NCBI GenBank assembly: GCA_043228905.1
Contig: JBHGNT010000003.1
Span: forward strand, 6,510,001-6,574,000
Direction: 5' to 3'
DNA: 64,000 nucleotides
Source of the DNA: Azolla caroliniana
Lineage: Eukaryota > Polypodiophyta
This document shows, piece by piece, positions 34,660 through 45,797 of the stretch; positions within the stretch are counted from its first letter, which is position 1; each line of letters begins with the position of its first letter. Position numbers and translations under genes: made by a program. The notes under the pieces were generated by a model that saw only the letters and a program-made list of their open reading frames with translations, was not told the origin of the DNA and made no database searches.

Positions 34660-35260
34660 CATCTTGTGAGATTTGAGTCTCAACAATGGATATCTAACAA
34701 ACTTGTGAGGAAGGAGATGGGTACAAACATGTGTGCTAAGATTTTAGGCTCAAACACACACCTTATGTCACAATTACTAATGAGTGAATGGTTATACACC
34801 TATGTGGGAACAAACGTGTATGTTAAGATGTCAAGCTCAATCACACATGTTAAGTTGTATGACCAACAAAGTTGTGAGGGAGGAGATGGGTACAAACATG
34901 TGTGTTAAGATGTCAAGCTTAACCACACACCTTATGTCACAACCTCCAAGGAGTGAAGAATTGTACAATTATGTGGGTACATATAGATATTGTAAGGGCT
35001 AGAAAGGGTCGGTGTGACATTGTGGATTTCATACAAGTATATAATGGTAAGTTGGCATCTATACACATGTTCTCTTATTGATTTTGTACTCAATTAGCTA
35101 TTTTGGCTTCGTATATATTTCCACAAGTTAGCATGATATCGAAACTTTGTGCCTCAATGATGGATAGCTATCATTATTGTGAGGGAGAAGATGGGTACAA
35201 ACATGTTGTTTAGGATCTCAAGCTCAACTAAGTACCTTACGTTGTCGTGAAGTACGAAAG
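34660..35260. repeat. Degenerate repeat block
   Basis: The phrases GAGGAAGGAGATGGGTACAA / GAGGGAGGAGATGGGTACAA / GAGGGAGAAGATGGGTACAA (near 34700, 34875 and 35180), TTAAGATGTCAAGCT and CACACCTTATGTCACAA recur. A further half copy is at about 36300-36370 (GAGTGAAGAGTTGTTATT, TATGTGGGTACATATA). This is old tandem or nested repeat DNA of one family. Confidence 0.65.
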
Positions 35261-35560
35261 CTTCATATTAAAAGTCTACAATAAGATAAATACGTAACTA
35301 AAATAACATTTGATAATGTTTTATATATAAAGATAATATTAACAACACATATGATAATATTAGATATATATGTAAAGAAAAATTATATATATATATATAT
35401 ATAAATATATTATATTACACGAACAAGAGAGGAACTGAACCAATAACCCCACCCTATGACTCTCAAAGTAATATACATAAAGTAAAGCATACTTTATATT
35501 ACATAAAGGATTTACTTGATGATATAAAAATAAAGTTGTATGTTGTATTTAATAGTATTT
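35261..35560. repeat. AT-rich stretch with (AT)n
   Basis: Contains an AT dinucleotide run (about 35384-35403) inside very AT-rich DNA. GGTTCAGTTCCTCTC on the minus strand near 35420 resembles an isolated B-box. Confidence 0.6.
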
Positions 35561-35561
35561 T

Positions 35562-35625
35562 GAGACTCAAACCCACAACCTCATACACCAAAGTCAACAC
35601 AACTACCATAAGGCTAATTGCTTTC
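35562..35625 (-). repeat. tRNA-like SINE head (candidate)
   Basis: On the minus strand, TTAGCCTTATGGTAG (plus 35602-35616) matches an A-box and GTGGGTTTGAGTCTC (plus 35563-35577) a B-box, about 25 bp apart, as in tRNA-derived SINEs. There is no acceptor-stem pairing, so it is not a functional tRNA gene. Confidence 0.5.
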
Positions 35626-35888
35626 TCTTTAAGATTATATTTTCATGTTTATTGTTATTGCATATATTGTTTCATACATAAAAGCTCAAATGAGCGAGAT
35701 GTTTATCATGCATCACATGCATGTCTTGTACCTTCCAATGCATCATATGCATGGGGGCACCTATTTAAAGGGTGAAAGAGAAGATCAAAAGGGGAGAGGT
35801 ATGAGATATCAATCAAATTATGTATTACATAAGAGATACCATAAAAATAGGGAAAGAAGGGAAGAAGTTTAACATAAACGTGGAGCTC

Positions 35889-35941
35889 TAGCTTGGTGGT
35901 CGTGGTGGTCAACTCTCAACAAGAGGGAGGCGGTTCGAGCC
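35889..35941 (+). repeat. tRNA-like SINE head (candidate)
   Basis: TAGCTTGGTGG (35889-35899) and GGTTCGAGCC (35932-35941) are good A- and B-box matches at tRNA-like spacing. The sequence does not close into an acceptor stem. No 3' tail was identified. Confidence 0.5.
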
Positions 35942-37912
35942 TTATCTTCATCAAAATATTGAAGTGAAGATTGTAGTGGTCGACGATGAAGAAAGAGAAG
36001 AGCGATTACCTTGCAAGACAAAGTTCGGAGGTTCAACGACGTGCACAATCATTTTGTAACTCTTTTATGAAAATGATTATAAATTTCATACACTTTCTCA
36101 TATATTATTTTATATCTTATCTTATATTCCTTAAAAATCCTAATTTGTCATATCTTATTGATCTCTATTTACTATATCTCTACTCTTTCGTCTCTTCCGT
36201 TCATAATCCCAGCGATTCCTTCCTTACTTTCACGATATCTCTTGTCTAAGCAACACTACGCTTCTAGGCAAGCCACGCCACGACAACGTCACAACCAACA
36301 ATGAGTGAAGAGTTGTTATTCTATGTGGGTACATATAAATAGTGAAGGGCTAGAAAGAAAATTCATACAAGCTCATAATAGTGAATGGCCATCCACAATC
36401 ATTCATTGCATATTTAGATGTATAAAAGGGGGCATTCACCCTAGTTTTCTCGAGGAGATCAACACCAATAATTGGTCGTAATCATAGCCTTTCTATTTTG
36501 ACTCATTAGTTGTCTATTGCTCTCTTGTTGCTTCTCCTTTCTCTATCCTCATGCCTTGTCATTCATATCTCATCTTTGTTTTGAATTAGCATTAGATATT
36601 TGATGTATTTATAGGCTTTCTATTTTCAATCACTACTTGCTTCTTGCCATAAGCCATTGAAATGATATACAACTTCCATTGTGATCCCCACATGAGAAAT
36701 GCTCACAATGCTCAATGACTACCATTAAAGATATTTCCTTGTGTCCATCCAAAATCATGAAGATGCCATACTCATGGGTACTGCGTGCTTTCAATTATCA
36801 AAGCTTCTCGACTAGTAGGGAATAATTGAGCAACAACATCATCTACCAAAATGTTATTGGTTATGGTGTGCTTGACTTCATCAACTCGATGTGTTGATGT
36901 GATGTATAAAGTTAATCATTATACCAAATTCACATGGACTTGTAACTAATTATGGTTTAGCAACAACCAAATGAACACATATATGTATGTATACAATTAT
37001 GGTCTTATTCATGAAACCAAATTGTGGATTGCTCATTTCCATGCGATACTTGCATGGGCATGAGATTTGTGTTTGTCATCATATAACATTTCCTCAACAT
37101 ATTGCCTTAACATTGGGGGTTCCAAATGAATGTTGTCAATTGGTAAGAGTAGGCAGTAGAATCCTAGGAGGGGTGGGGCACATGTGTGGTTACATGAAGT
37201 TGAGCCAAGATGTGCGGTTTGCTACATTGGCCTCCATATTGTCCGATAGCACTATCAACGCATTTGTTTGTGTTCTGATTTATGTATGCATTTTGGACCT
37301 CCTACTCGAGCTTCCTTTACATTGCAAGTGAAAACACTCTTATCAAATCGTGATCCACAATAGCTGTATTATATTTTTCACTCCCATCAAAATAGATCTA
37401 CTAAAGATATATAGACTCCCATTTAGCTGTATTAGAAAACTTATCACCATTTGAAATCATCTTCCAGATTCTGCAATATATTCAGTTAGACTACTCCTTT
37501 TGTTAGAAGGGCCTATTTGGAAGCAAACTAAACAGTTGTCCGTTTTGTAGCAATGATCCAACTTTGATTCTATTAGCGAATCAACATCATAAATTAATCG
37601 CATTTATGTTATACCAACAGAGACAAAATTTCAACCTACTACAGTAGAAAACGATCTAAAGCATATAACTTGACACACTTTGACAAGTAAATAAATTTGA
37701 CACAAGTGGGAATTGGCCAAACCTTTTTTGCAGGTATTAATTACCTTTACCATAAAATTACAAAAGTATATACTTTTTCCATATATCAAAGAAAAAATTG
37801 AGGGTTTCCCTAACATATACCAGAATAGGGTACAAAGATGACACTCCAATGCAACATCCACAAAGATGACACTCCTAGCAGGCATTATACATGGCAAAAA
37901 CATAGATGATTG
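35942..37912. other. Intergenic, no gene seen
   Basis: About 2 kb with no recognised gene. It contains a half copy of the 34.7-kb repeat near 36300. The right part should include the 3' untranslated region of the seven-transmembrane gene, whose stop is at 37913. Confidence 0.45.
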
Positions 37913-39157
37913 TCATAGAAAAATGAGAGGTGCGCCCAATAGAGTTGGAGAAGAGGGTGGGGAAACAACTGACCCCGGAACATCCACAAGCCAGGCCCCT
38001 GGTCCAAGAGTTAGATCCTTAGATATGGCATCAAAACCACGGGCGCTTGTGGACGAAGAAGTACTCGCATCGGCCCGATACTGTGAAACAGCCCCCAAGA
38101 GGCTACGTTTCGCGAGACCTTGTGACGAGGCATCATCATCATCACTCACAACTGCATTGGAATGTCCCCCTCTAAATACCCCATGCGGACTACTACTAAT
38201 ACTCCCTCTAAAAGCTTCGCTTTGATGATTCCATGGCCGATAGCGACGTGTGTGAAACAAGTGATGGACAGCGGTGGCGTCAAAAATGGGCAGCACCACG
38301 AGGATGCACACGGCCGTGCCAATGATGAGTAGCAAGGACATGAAGCCAAGGAAAGAAAATGCCTCATGGGCAGCCTTTCCTGGCCGGCTCACCACACTTG
38401 ACACCCCGAGGAAACCAACGTGAATTGGAAGTAAAATGACGAACATCGATACCAACCAGTAGACCCGGGCACGGAGCTTCCGGTTGATTATATTCCGGAG
38501 GAGCTGAAACCCGAACCATGTGAAATAAGGCATAAATATGATGAAGAATAGAGCCAGTGGGAGTATGCTTAAGAGTGGATAGGTGCATAGTTCTACCTCT
38601 ACATTTGCTCCGTCCAATACCACCTTCTCATACGAACTCGTGAAGTATGAGGGCAACTTGGCCACACCAAAAACGCTTCCTTCACCATTGCTTATCATGG
38701 CCACTATGACTTGCAAGACGAATATTGGTAAGCCGCATAAACACATGAGTGCTAAAACCCTAACATTGATATGTTTCCTTGAGCCTTCTTGCAAGGCCCC
38801 ATGAACCAAGAACAAAACAATGAGGAGCAAACCGGGTTCCATGAGCCCAAGAGACCATACCACATGGGCCTTGCAGAGATTAACTTGGGAAGAAACCTCT
38901 AACACTCGATCCTTTTCTCTTGACCATGGAAGACAGAGAGCTTCACCTAGGTTCCATAGGATGAAGAAGCAAACGAGGACCATCCGAGCTATCCATGGCG
39001 AATCAAAGTCATGCAGTAGAGGCTCTCTCAATTTGTTGATTCGGAAGTGAAACAATAGGATGTAAACAATGGAGAAAGCTCCGAAAAGGCAAGAGAGTAA
39101 TACTAGTACAAGGGTCCCTATGCCGAGTACATCGGTCGCGGCGCTCGAATCGGGCAT
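37913..39157 (-). CDS. Seven-transmembrane protein of unknown function, intronless
   Basis: 414 residues from the ATG at 39157. Hydrophobic segments lie at about residues 11-36, 54-75, 98-121, 131-155, 198-223, 233-258 and 266-292, with a hydrophilic tail of about 120 residues rich in serine and aspartate (DDDDASS, STSSSTSARG). After the first segment comes FRINKLREPLL, then WNLGEALCLPW in the second. I recall this arrangement from uncharacterised plant multi-pass proteins, but cannot name the family with confidence. The long first extracellular or lumenal loop (about 156-195) holds one cysteine, at residue 191. Single-exon structure and codon use are those of a real gene; it could also be a receptor-like or transporter-like protein. 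Confidence 0.8.
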   Translation of the reverse strand: MPDSSAATDVLGIGTLVLVLLSCLFGAFSIVYILLFHFRINKLREPLLHDFDSPWIARMVLVCFFILWNLGEALCLPWSREKDRVLEVSSQVNLCKAHVVWSLGLMEPGLLLIVLFLVHGALQEGSRKHINVRVLALMCLCGLPIFVLQVIVAMISNGEGSVFGVAKLPSYFTSSYEKVVLDGANVEVELCTYPLLSILPLALFFIIFMPYFTWFGFQLLRNIINRKLRARVYWLVSMFVILLPIHVGFLGVSSVVSRPGKAAHEAFSFLGFMSLLLIIGTAVCILVVLPIFDATAVHHLFHTRRYRPWNHQSEAFRGSISSSPHGVFRGGHSNAVVSDDDDASSQGLAKRSLLGAVSQYRADASTSSSTSARGFDAISKDLTLGPGAWLVDVPGSVVSPPSSPTLLGAPLIFL

Positions 39158-39410
39158 TAGCAGGTTCAGCTAATGTCTAGCATGGTTTTTCTAGCATCCC
39201 CAAATGACGACTAATCTTCGTGGTCAGATATTCTTTCTCTCTGATTGGCTACCTTTTCCCGTGATCTCTCATAAGAGAGGAAACCTTTGAAGGCGACAGT
39301 TTTCTCGTCAGGATTGGGTTCTCGAGAAACCCTTCTCGTGTTGTTATCTTCAAATTTTCAAATAGCTTCTCAACAAATCTCTCTGAGAAACATTCATTTA
39401 GGAAACCCTT
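39158..39410 (-). promoter_or_regulatory. Upstream region of the seven-transmembrane gene
   Basis: Directly upstream (rightward) of the ATG at 39157. The DNA is pyrimidine-rich on the plus strand with many TTCTC and CTCAGAAA phrases. No clear TATA box was found on the minus strand. Confidence 0.3.
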
Positions 39411-39650
39411 TTTCTTCTTGGATAGCTTCCACCTCCTGTGGAAGATATTGTCTCAGAAAACCCTAGCCTTTCTCTCGACTATCTTCTCTCTGAAAACCTT
39501 CCCTATTTGGCTAATTTCTCAAAAACTTTTCTTCTTGGGTAGCTTCCACCTCTTGTGGAAGTTACTGTCTCAGAAAACCCTAGCCTTCTCAGACAATCTT
39601 CTCTCTGAAAACCTTCCCTATTTGGCTAATTTCTCAAAAAACCTCCCCTT
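39411..39650. repeat. Tandem duplication, period about 119 bp
   Basis: About 39411-39530 and 39531-39650 share TTCTTGG.TAGCTTCCACCTC, TGTCTCAGAAAACCCTAGCC, CTTCTCTCTGAAAACCTTCC and TATTTGGCTAATTTCTCAAA (quoted in parts). It lies 250-500 bp upstream of the seven-transmembrane gene, so it may overlap its promoter. Confidence 0.85.
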
Positions 39651-40111
39651 TTTGGGTTACCTTCTCGGAAACCTTCATTCCTCAGGCTACCCATCTTCAG
39701 AAACTTTCACTCCTCGAGAAATTCCCCTTTCCAACAATCTTCTTCTTCTTCTCGAGAAATCTCAGACTAATTTTCTCAGAGCACAAAGAAAATCAAAGCA
39801 AAAGAACGACTTTCGTTTGCCTTCTTTTCTCAGATCTCTCATCCAAGCCGAACAGATTTTGATGAGAAGGAAGAAACAAGAACCAAACACCTGTATATGT
39901 ATATACGTAGGAATCCTTGCTGTCCCCGCCGCCCTGCGAGGAATCCTACTGTTTACTTTTATGCTGGAGAGAGATGCTGTGGAGACTTCCTGATGTAAGC
40001 CCTAAAAAAAGAAAACGATATCAAAGGAACAGAAACAGTGATTTCCGGAAACGCTCTAACAATCACATGCTCTGCTCTATTCCGATCTGTTCCGCTCTCC
40101 TCTACTCTGTT
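39651..40111. other. Intergenic, CT-rich
   Basis: Pyrimidine-rich continuation of the tandem duplication, with a CTT run near 39740, then mixed sequence. An open frame through this stretch is an artefact of the low-complexity composition. Confidence 0.4.
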
Positions 40112-40360
40112 CTGCTCTGTTCTGGACTCTGCTCTGTTCTTAACCCTGCTCTGTTCTAGACCCTGCTCTGTTTTGGACCCTGCTCTGTTCTAGACCCTGC
40201 TCTGTTTTGGACCCTGCTCTGTTCTAGACCCTGCTCTGTTCTAGACCCTGCTATGTTTTGGACTCTGCTCTGTTCTTGACTCTGCTCTGTTCTGGACTCT
40301 GCTCTATTCTGGAACCTGCTCTGTTCTGGGCCCTGCTCTGTTCTGGACTCTGCTCTGCTC
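40112..40360. repeat. 17-bp minisatellite, about 14 copies
   Basis: Unit CTGCTCTGTTCTAGACC with variants (TTTTGGACC, TTCTGGACT). The 17-bp period is not a multiple of three, so the minus strand encodes a 17-residue cyclic pattern (EQSRVQNRAGSRTEQG). I read that as a consequence of the repeat and not as a protein. Confidence 0.95.
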
Positions 40361-40710
40361 TCTTCCTTCAGAGATGTTTCTGCAGGATAGGGCAAAAATC
40401 AGGGTGAAAACTAGGGCAAAAAGAAGAAGAAGAAGAAAGAGGATAGAATTAAAACACAAAAACAGGGATTGAATAGAGTGAGAGAGAGCAGAGACAGGGG
40501 AGGGGGGATGAAGGTGGGGACAGTTATTGGTTGAAGACAGGCTGTCACCAGCTCAACACAATCAGATTGCATTGCAAAACTCTCTCTCTCTCTCTCTCAT
40601 CTATGTGAGCATCTTCTTCCTTTCGTTGGTGAGCTCGCCTTGTCCGCCCGCCCGCCCATCCCTGCCGGCCGATATACATATACAGATCTTGGTGTCTGCC
40701 CAGACACGCA
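40361..40710. other. Intergenic, low-complexity
   Basis: Purine-rich then CT-rich DNA, with a CT run near 40582-40600 and a CCCG/CCGCC stretch near 40640-40665. No gene is seen. Confidence 0.4.
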
Positions 40711-41202
40711 ACTTATATGGCTCTCCACGCATGTATGGATATGGGCATGACCTCACGAGCTTGGCCGGACATATGTCACCCCGCCGCCCATCCTTTTGGC
40801 CAAACAAGTTGCATCACTACTCTAGCTTCGACCCTCTTGGCCAAGATCCAAACCTTTTCGTAATCAAGATTCGAGAGATAGATAGATAGATAGATTATAT
40901 TATATTATCATCTTCAGAGGTCAAATATGAGATGCCCAAATAGAGAGAGAGAGAGACTTATATGGCTCTCCACGCGTGTATGGATATGGGCATGACCTCA
41001 CGAGCTTGGTTGGACATATGTTACACCCCCCCCCCCCCCAAAAAAAAAAAATTTATTTTGGCCAAACAAGTTGCATCACTACCCTGGCTTTTGACCCTCT
41101 TGCCCGAGATCCAAGCCTTTCCCTAATCAAGATTCAAGATTCGAGAGATAGATAGATATATTATATTATCGTCTTCAGAGGTCAAATATGAGATGCCCAA
41201 AT

Positions 41203-41215
<13 letters not shown>
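40711..41215. repeat. Tandem duplication, period about 245 bp
   Basis: Copies begin ACTTATATGGCTCTCCACGC at 40711 and 40956. Both run through GCCAAACAAGTTGCATCACTA, GATAGATAGATA and CAAATATGAGATGCCCAAAT (quoted in parts). Copy two carries an inserted C run and A run near 41026-41051. Confidence 0.92.

Positions 41216-41262
<47 letters not shown>
41211..41262. repeat. (GA)n microsatellite
   Basis: A pure GA run adjoins the duplication, with a GATA run just before it. A shorter GA run is at about 41467-41490. Confidence 0.95.
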
Positions 41263-41266
<4 letters not shown>

Positions 41267-41274
41267 TAGATGGA

Positions 41275-41465
41275 TGTAGTTCATGAGGTTGGTAAGGTTG
41301 CCCAATGGAGACCAGGAGGTCATGGATTCAACCCTTACATTCCATGGTGGCATCTAGTGAATTAAGAGATATGTTTGAAGTAATAGAGAAGTGAGAAAAC
41401 CGGGTTTCCAACCCAATATGTCGTGCTAGTAGTGTAGCAACTTACCACTAGGGCAAACTAATTAT
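41275..41465. repeat. Two facing tRNA-like SINE heads (candidate)
   Basis: On the plus strand, GTAGTTCATGAGGTTGG (about 41275) and GGTCATGGATTCAACCC (about 41318) resemble A- and B-boxes. On the minus strand, TTGCCCTAGTGGTAAGTTG (plus about 41437-41455) and GGGTTGGAAACCC (plus about 41400-41414) do so more strongly. They may be ends of two separate SINEs in opposite orientation. Confidence 0.4.
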
Positions 41466-41490
41466 GAAGAGAGAGAGAGAGAGAGAGAGA

Positions 41491-44400
41491 TTAGTAGTAG
41501 TAATATTGGAATTTTCTTCGCAATTTTCTTTATTGGAGCAAGTAGAAATTCTTTCCTCATTGGAGTGTTCGTTTTGTCCTGCTAGCAATTCAACATGTTC
41601 CATACTCCATTGGGACACCCATTGTAAGTAACGTTTTTCACGCACATGTTAATATACTTAAGTTTTTTTACCAAAGAGAGAGGGAGGGGGGTGTAATCCA
41701 AGTAGTCCAACTTGGCTGGAAACCAAACACAATCTGCAATGCCAGGTCACACCCATCACGGCCTTGGCTAGGGTTTATGAATTTTTGGAATGATGAAACT
41801 TCAATAATGGTCCGACTTATGTTTTCACATTTACAATATCCTAATAACCTCAATAACAATATCATGTTTAGAATGGTCTAACCACTGTGAATTTTTGTCT
41901 TAACATCTTTAGTGATTGCACGCCTACATAACCTCGTCTTCATGCCTACCATAACCTCATCTTCTTGCCATTTCTAGCACCTGAATTGTTCCAACCTCAT
42001 TGACACTTACAAGGGAAATTTGAGGTCAGACTATGTTCAACTTATTGGCCATTTTGATGTTAATGTTGCCAACCTTTTTTGCTCATTGGTAATTGACCAT
42101 CTTTGCTTTTGTCGAGACTACATTGTATAAAACATGGCAAAGTTGTAACCAAAGCATATTTTCAAAATGAGTTTCAATCTATAACCCCTTCATCACTAGA
42201 GACTAGAAAATGGAAAGTTTTAATGCTACTTTGAACTACCGTAATCAATAGATATATCACGTCAATTGTGGGCCATTACATACTCGACAATGCCTACTTG
42301 TCAAATGATAATTTTGTTGCATGTTTACAATATTCGTGCTATAAGATAAAAGCAATGAATATGGCAAATTGGGATAGCTTCCGTCTAATCAAAGTTTTCT
42401 CATTGAATAGGAGTTTGTGGATGCCCTTTCAAGCATCAAAGAGTTGATTTTGTAAAAACTACATTTCAAAGTTAATTTTGAGGTATGTTATACAATCTTA
42501 GTACCAACAACAAATCATGAAATTGAAAAGGACCCTCTAAGTTAAAATTACATATTCATTCGTCAAAAATTCAGTTTAAAAGGCATGGGAAGTTTATATA
42601 TATTTATGAATTAATGGCAAGCACGGCGTCACAAGGTGTAATCTAAAGCTTGGGCTTTGCCAATCAATAAGATTTTCGAAAATCAAAAAAATCTTGGAAG
42701 TATGTACAAGCAACATAACACAAGTCTGCTAGTTTACTAAGAACTTAAATGAAACAAGCTCAATGATCCCATTATGTTTATAATGACGTGACAAATATTT
42801 ATGCAATCTAATTTACGCTATAGAGTCTCATCTCAGTGTCTTAAGAAGGCCATGTGCATGCATCCATAATATGTAAAATTCGTGTTCATCTAGCATAACA
42901 TTCGTTTCCCTACGTTGGAAAACGAATGTGAATGTTATTCAAACATTCTTGTGTTTTTTTTTTGTTTTTCCCCCATTTTTTAGGCTTATTTACCTCATAA
43001 TAAATAGTTAATCCAAAAGTATGGTATTTATCATTCTTTGATGGTGTTTTTCTTGCGCAAATGCGAAATGCACATATGGTTCATACTATGCATGCATCTG
43101 TGTGTAGCTCTAGAACTACACCAAATGGGGGTGTAATTGAATAGTTTTTTTAAAGGCCCATACTTCCAGGTGAAAATTAGTCATGATTTCCCAATGTGTC
43201 AAAATAACTAGATGTTTATGGAGAATGAATCTCGAATTGTCTAGTGCCTCCTCTCTAAACATGCAATCTATTATCTTGAGAAGCTTAGACCAAGTTTGAG
43301 ACATTATTTTAATGCCCATATTTTAGTATGAAAATTAGTTGTGTTTTCTTTTCTTAATTCAATTCATATGTTTTCTTTATGAACACGATTTAGAAAGGAA
43401 AGCAAAACTCAATCCACTAATGTATTATATGTATTGATCGTCCACTTATAAAAATAATCACGTGTGCCTTGTTCAACAATCTTGCACGTGATATATCCTA
43501 CAATAATTCAATCACTACATGCTTAACACTTGTTCCCCTCTCTTACTATATGTTACTTACAAATTTACCAGAAATGTTAAGAATTAGAAGCATAACTTTG
43601 TTCTATAAACGTAATGGCATGTCAACTTTATTTTAGTCTCTATACATTTGAGTTTTCGATAATGTTTAGTATATATGAAACACTTTTCTTGTGTTGGTGT
43701 TGGTGTTTGTATGCTAGTTATGCTATCATACGATTGTTTTACTTTCGAGATGTCATATCAAAGTTCCTTTTTCCTACAAGATTAGTATATTTCATTAAAG
43801 TTAAATTTTTTTATTGGATGTAACAACCTCGTGGGAACAAAAAGCCTTTAGTACATGAGAAGCAAATTGTCCATTATAGCATTCTTCCAAGCCAAACGAG
43901 ATGTGAATGTTGATATTGGACATACGCTAACTTTTCAAGATGGAAAAGTATGCTATAATCTTGACCACACATTGGCGTGTAAAATGTTTGGGTGGTCCAA
44001 ATAACACAACACTAGCCCAACACAAAGCAACCATACAATAAACCTTCATATCTTTGGATATATTTCTAACCCTCCTCAACCTCAAAAGTTGAATGCATGT
44101 CTCGACGCCCAAGTCATAGAGAAGATGAAGAGATTATTCAATGCGAACAATGAGATTTTCACCAAATGATATAATGATGATATAATCCTTCCACGTAAAG
44201 GAAGTGTTAACCTCTATATGTTGTGTTACCACATATATCCCATTGAATCACTTGTGTGTGAATAGAAGTCATCCAATAACTAATCATCTATATATGTATG
44301 TATGTACATATTGGAAGGTTGTAATAATTAGCATTAGTTAGAACTTGATAAGCATATAGGTTACAAAAAAATTGAATTGAAACATGAATATGTATCACCA

Positions 44401-44552
44401 TTTCATTTACAGCTATATTATTAATTAGTTAATCACTTGAACAACCAAAATTACATCCAATGATACAAAATAAAACATTGACCATGAATGTGCATTGGTT
44501 TCTTCGATTATTGACTACCTCATGATTATTATCAATTTATTATTATCGAAAT
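41491..44552. other. Intergenic, no gene seen
   Basis: About 3 kb of AT-rich DNA without a recognised gene, RNA or bounded element. Confidence 0.45.
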
Positions 44553-44563
44553 ATGCAATCCAT

Positions 44564-45301
44564 TATGTCATTCCTAAAAAAGTTGTGTTATTTAGATGGT
44601 TGTTGACACATTATGCCATTGTTGTGAAGTCATCGATGCCATTGTGACAATTGTGGTTCTCCCATTGAATCGGTTTACCATGCTTTATGGATATGTCCTA
44701 TTGCTAGAGCAGTTTGGAAAAGAATGTTGAGAATGTTATATCCACTTTATGGTAGGCAGGTGTACACATGGGGGTTTGTGAGATGGGGAAGATTGGCTAA
44801 AGAAATTCATAACTATGAAAAGGAGTACGGTGATTTTCTTCTCCTCTGCAATAGAAGACATGTATTGGAGGTCTCTAATACTACAAGAGTTAGTTGTTTG
44901 GGAGAGGATATGGTTTGGTCTACGATATCTTCTCTAGTAGTTTGGGTATTGTGGAAAGTTAGATGTAAATGTGTATTTCAAAAAGCTAAACAAAATGCGG
45001 TTGAGTTAGTCAAAGAGGTATGGTTAATGCTCTTATATACTTTAAGAGGTCAATATGATGCAATAACTGGTGAGCCTGAGGTTGTGATTCGTAAACAACA
45101 ATAGTTTCGAGAAATTTGGGAAAACGCCGAGGTCTTCACCTCTTTTGGAAAAAGAATAAAGTGGAGATATGCTCCACCGAGATGGCTTTTTCAGCATCTT
45201 TCAGCATGTAGCCTTGTATGAATTCGTTGTAGCCTTTCAACATCTTTCCATTAATACCAAGGTGAACCTTCTTAAAAAAGAAAAAAAAAAGAAAAAGAAA
45301 A
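44564..45301 (+). mobile_element. 5'-truncated L1-type LINE (copy L2)
   Basis: This copy encodes the same ORF2 end as copy L1. It starts with LFRWLLTHYA (44580s, other frame), then C-x-x-C, HALWICPIARAVW, VWVLWKVRCKCVF, LRGQYDA and a final RWRYAPPRWLF. The last has lost its frame through a TAG at 45102-45104. The tail is A-rich (about 45274-45301). ATGCAATCCAT at 44553-44563 and ATGCAAGCCAT at 45302-45312 are a likely target-site duplication (10 of 11). It lacks the endonuclease and reverse transcriptase. Confidence 0.82.
44640..45104 (+). pseudogene. LINE ORF2 carboxyl-terminal fragment (zf-RVT-like)
   Basis: The frame through 44638-45104 reads C-D-N-C, then IESVYHALWICP and ARAVW, a better-preserved zinc-finger half than in copy L1. 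VVWVLWKVRCKC and LVKEVWLMLLYTLRGQYD follow. TAG at 45102 truncates it before the W-x-Y-x-P-R-W-L-F end, which is still readable downstream. No independent function. Confidence 0.8.
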
Positions 45302-45797
45302 ATGCAAGCCATGAAAAATGTATTGATCTCGTAATTTACTTCATATGTCATATCATTCTTAGGAGTCATTGGTGGATAATAATGACAACATTCTCTAATA
45401 ATCTTCTACTGTCAATGAAATCACAATGGCACACTTTTAGAACACCTTTCACGGGTTAAGTGAAGCCACACAAAAACAAAATTTCACATTTTCCTTGTAA
45501 ATTGATAATGGAATCAAATTGAGATATCCAAATTGTCATACAAGAATTTCATAACATCTTTCATCTAACCATAATCCATTTTCCAACTAATACAATATTG
45601 ATTGTAAGGTAGTGTCAATTGTCATCGTTTAATTGGTCATGCAAGTTGTTCACTTGTTGCTTTGACTGTGCTTTCTTGGATGTTTTCACCCATTTTACAT
45701 GACTTGTGTCACACAACATCAATATCTTATAACTTCATATTCCATTAGTTCAAGTGAAAATTGACGTGACATGGTTCATGCAAACATTGTAGATAAG

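Noticed and set aside
35889-35941. Possible functional tRNA gene
   Set aside because: A- and B-boxes are present but no acceptor stem or anticodon arm closes; a SINE head is more likely.
36987-37331. 114-codon plus-strand frame
   Set aside because: No family resemblance, no second conserved copy, and composition like the surrounding intergenic DNA.
39418-39993. 191-codon plus-strand frame upstream of the seven-transmembrane gene
   Set aside because: It has no ATG at its start and follows a CT-rich 119-bp duplication; the protein is the same segment twice, with no known domain.
40156-40395. Minus-strand frame rich in Glu-Gln-Ser-Arg
   Set aside because: Direct product of the 17-bp minisatellite.
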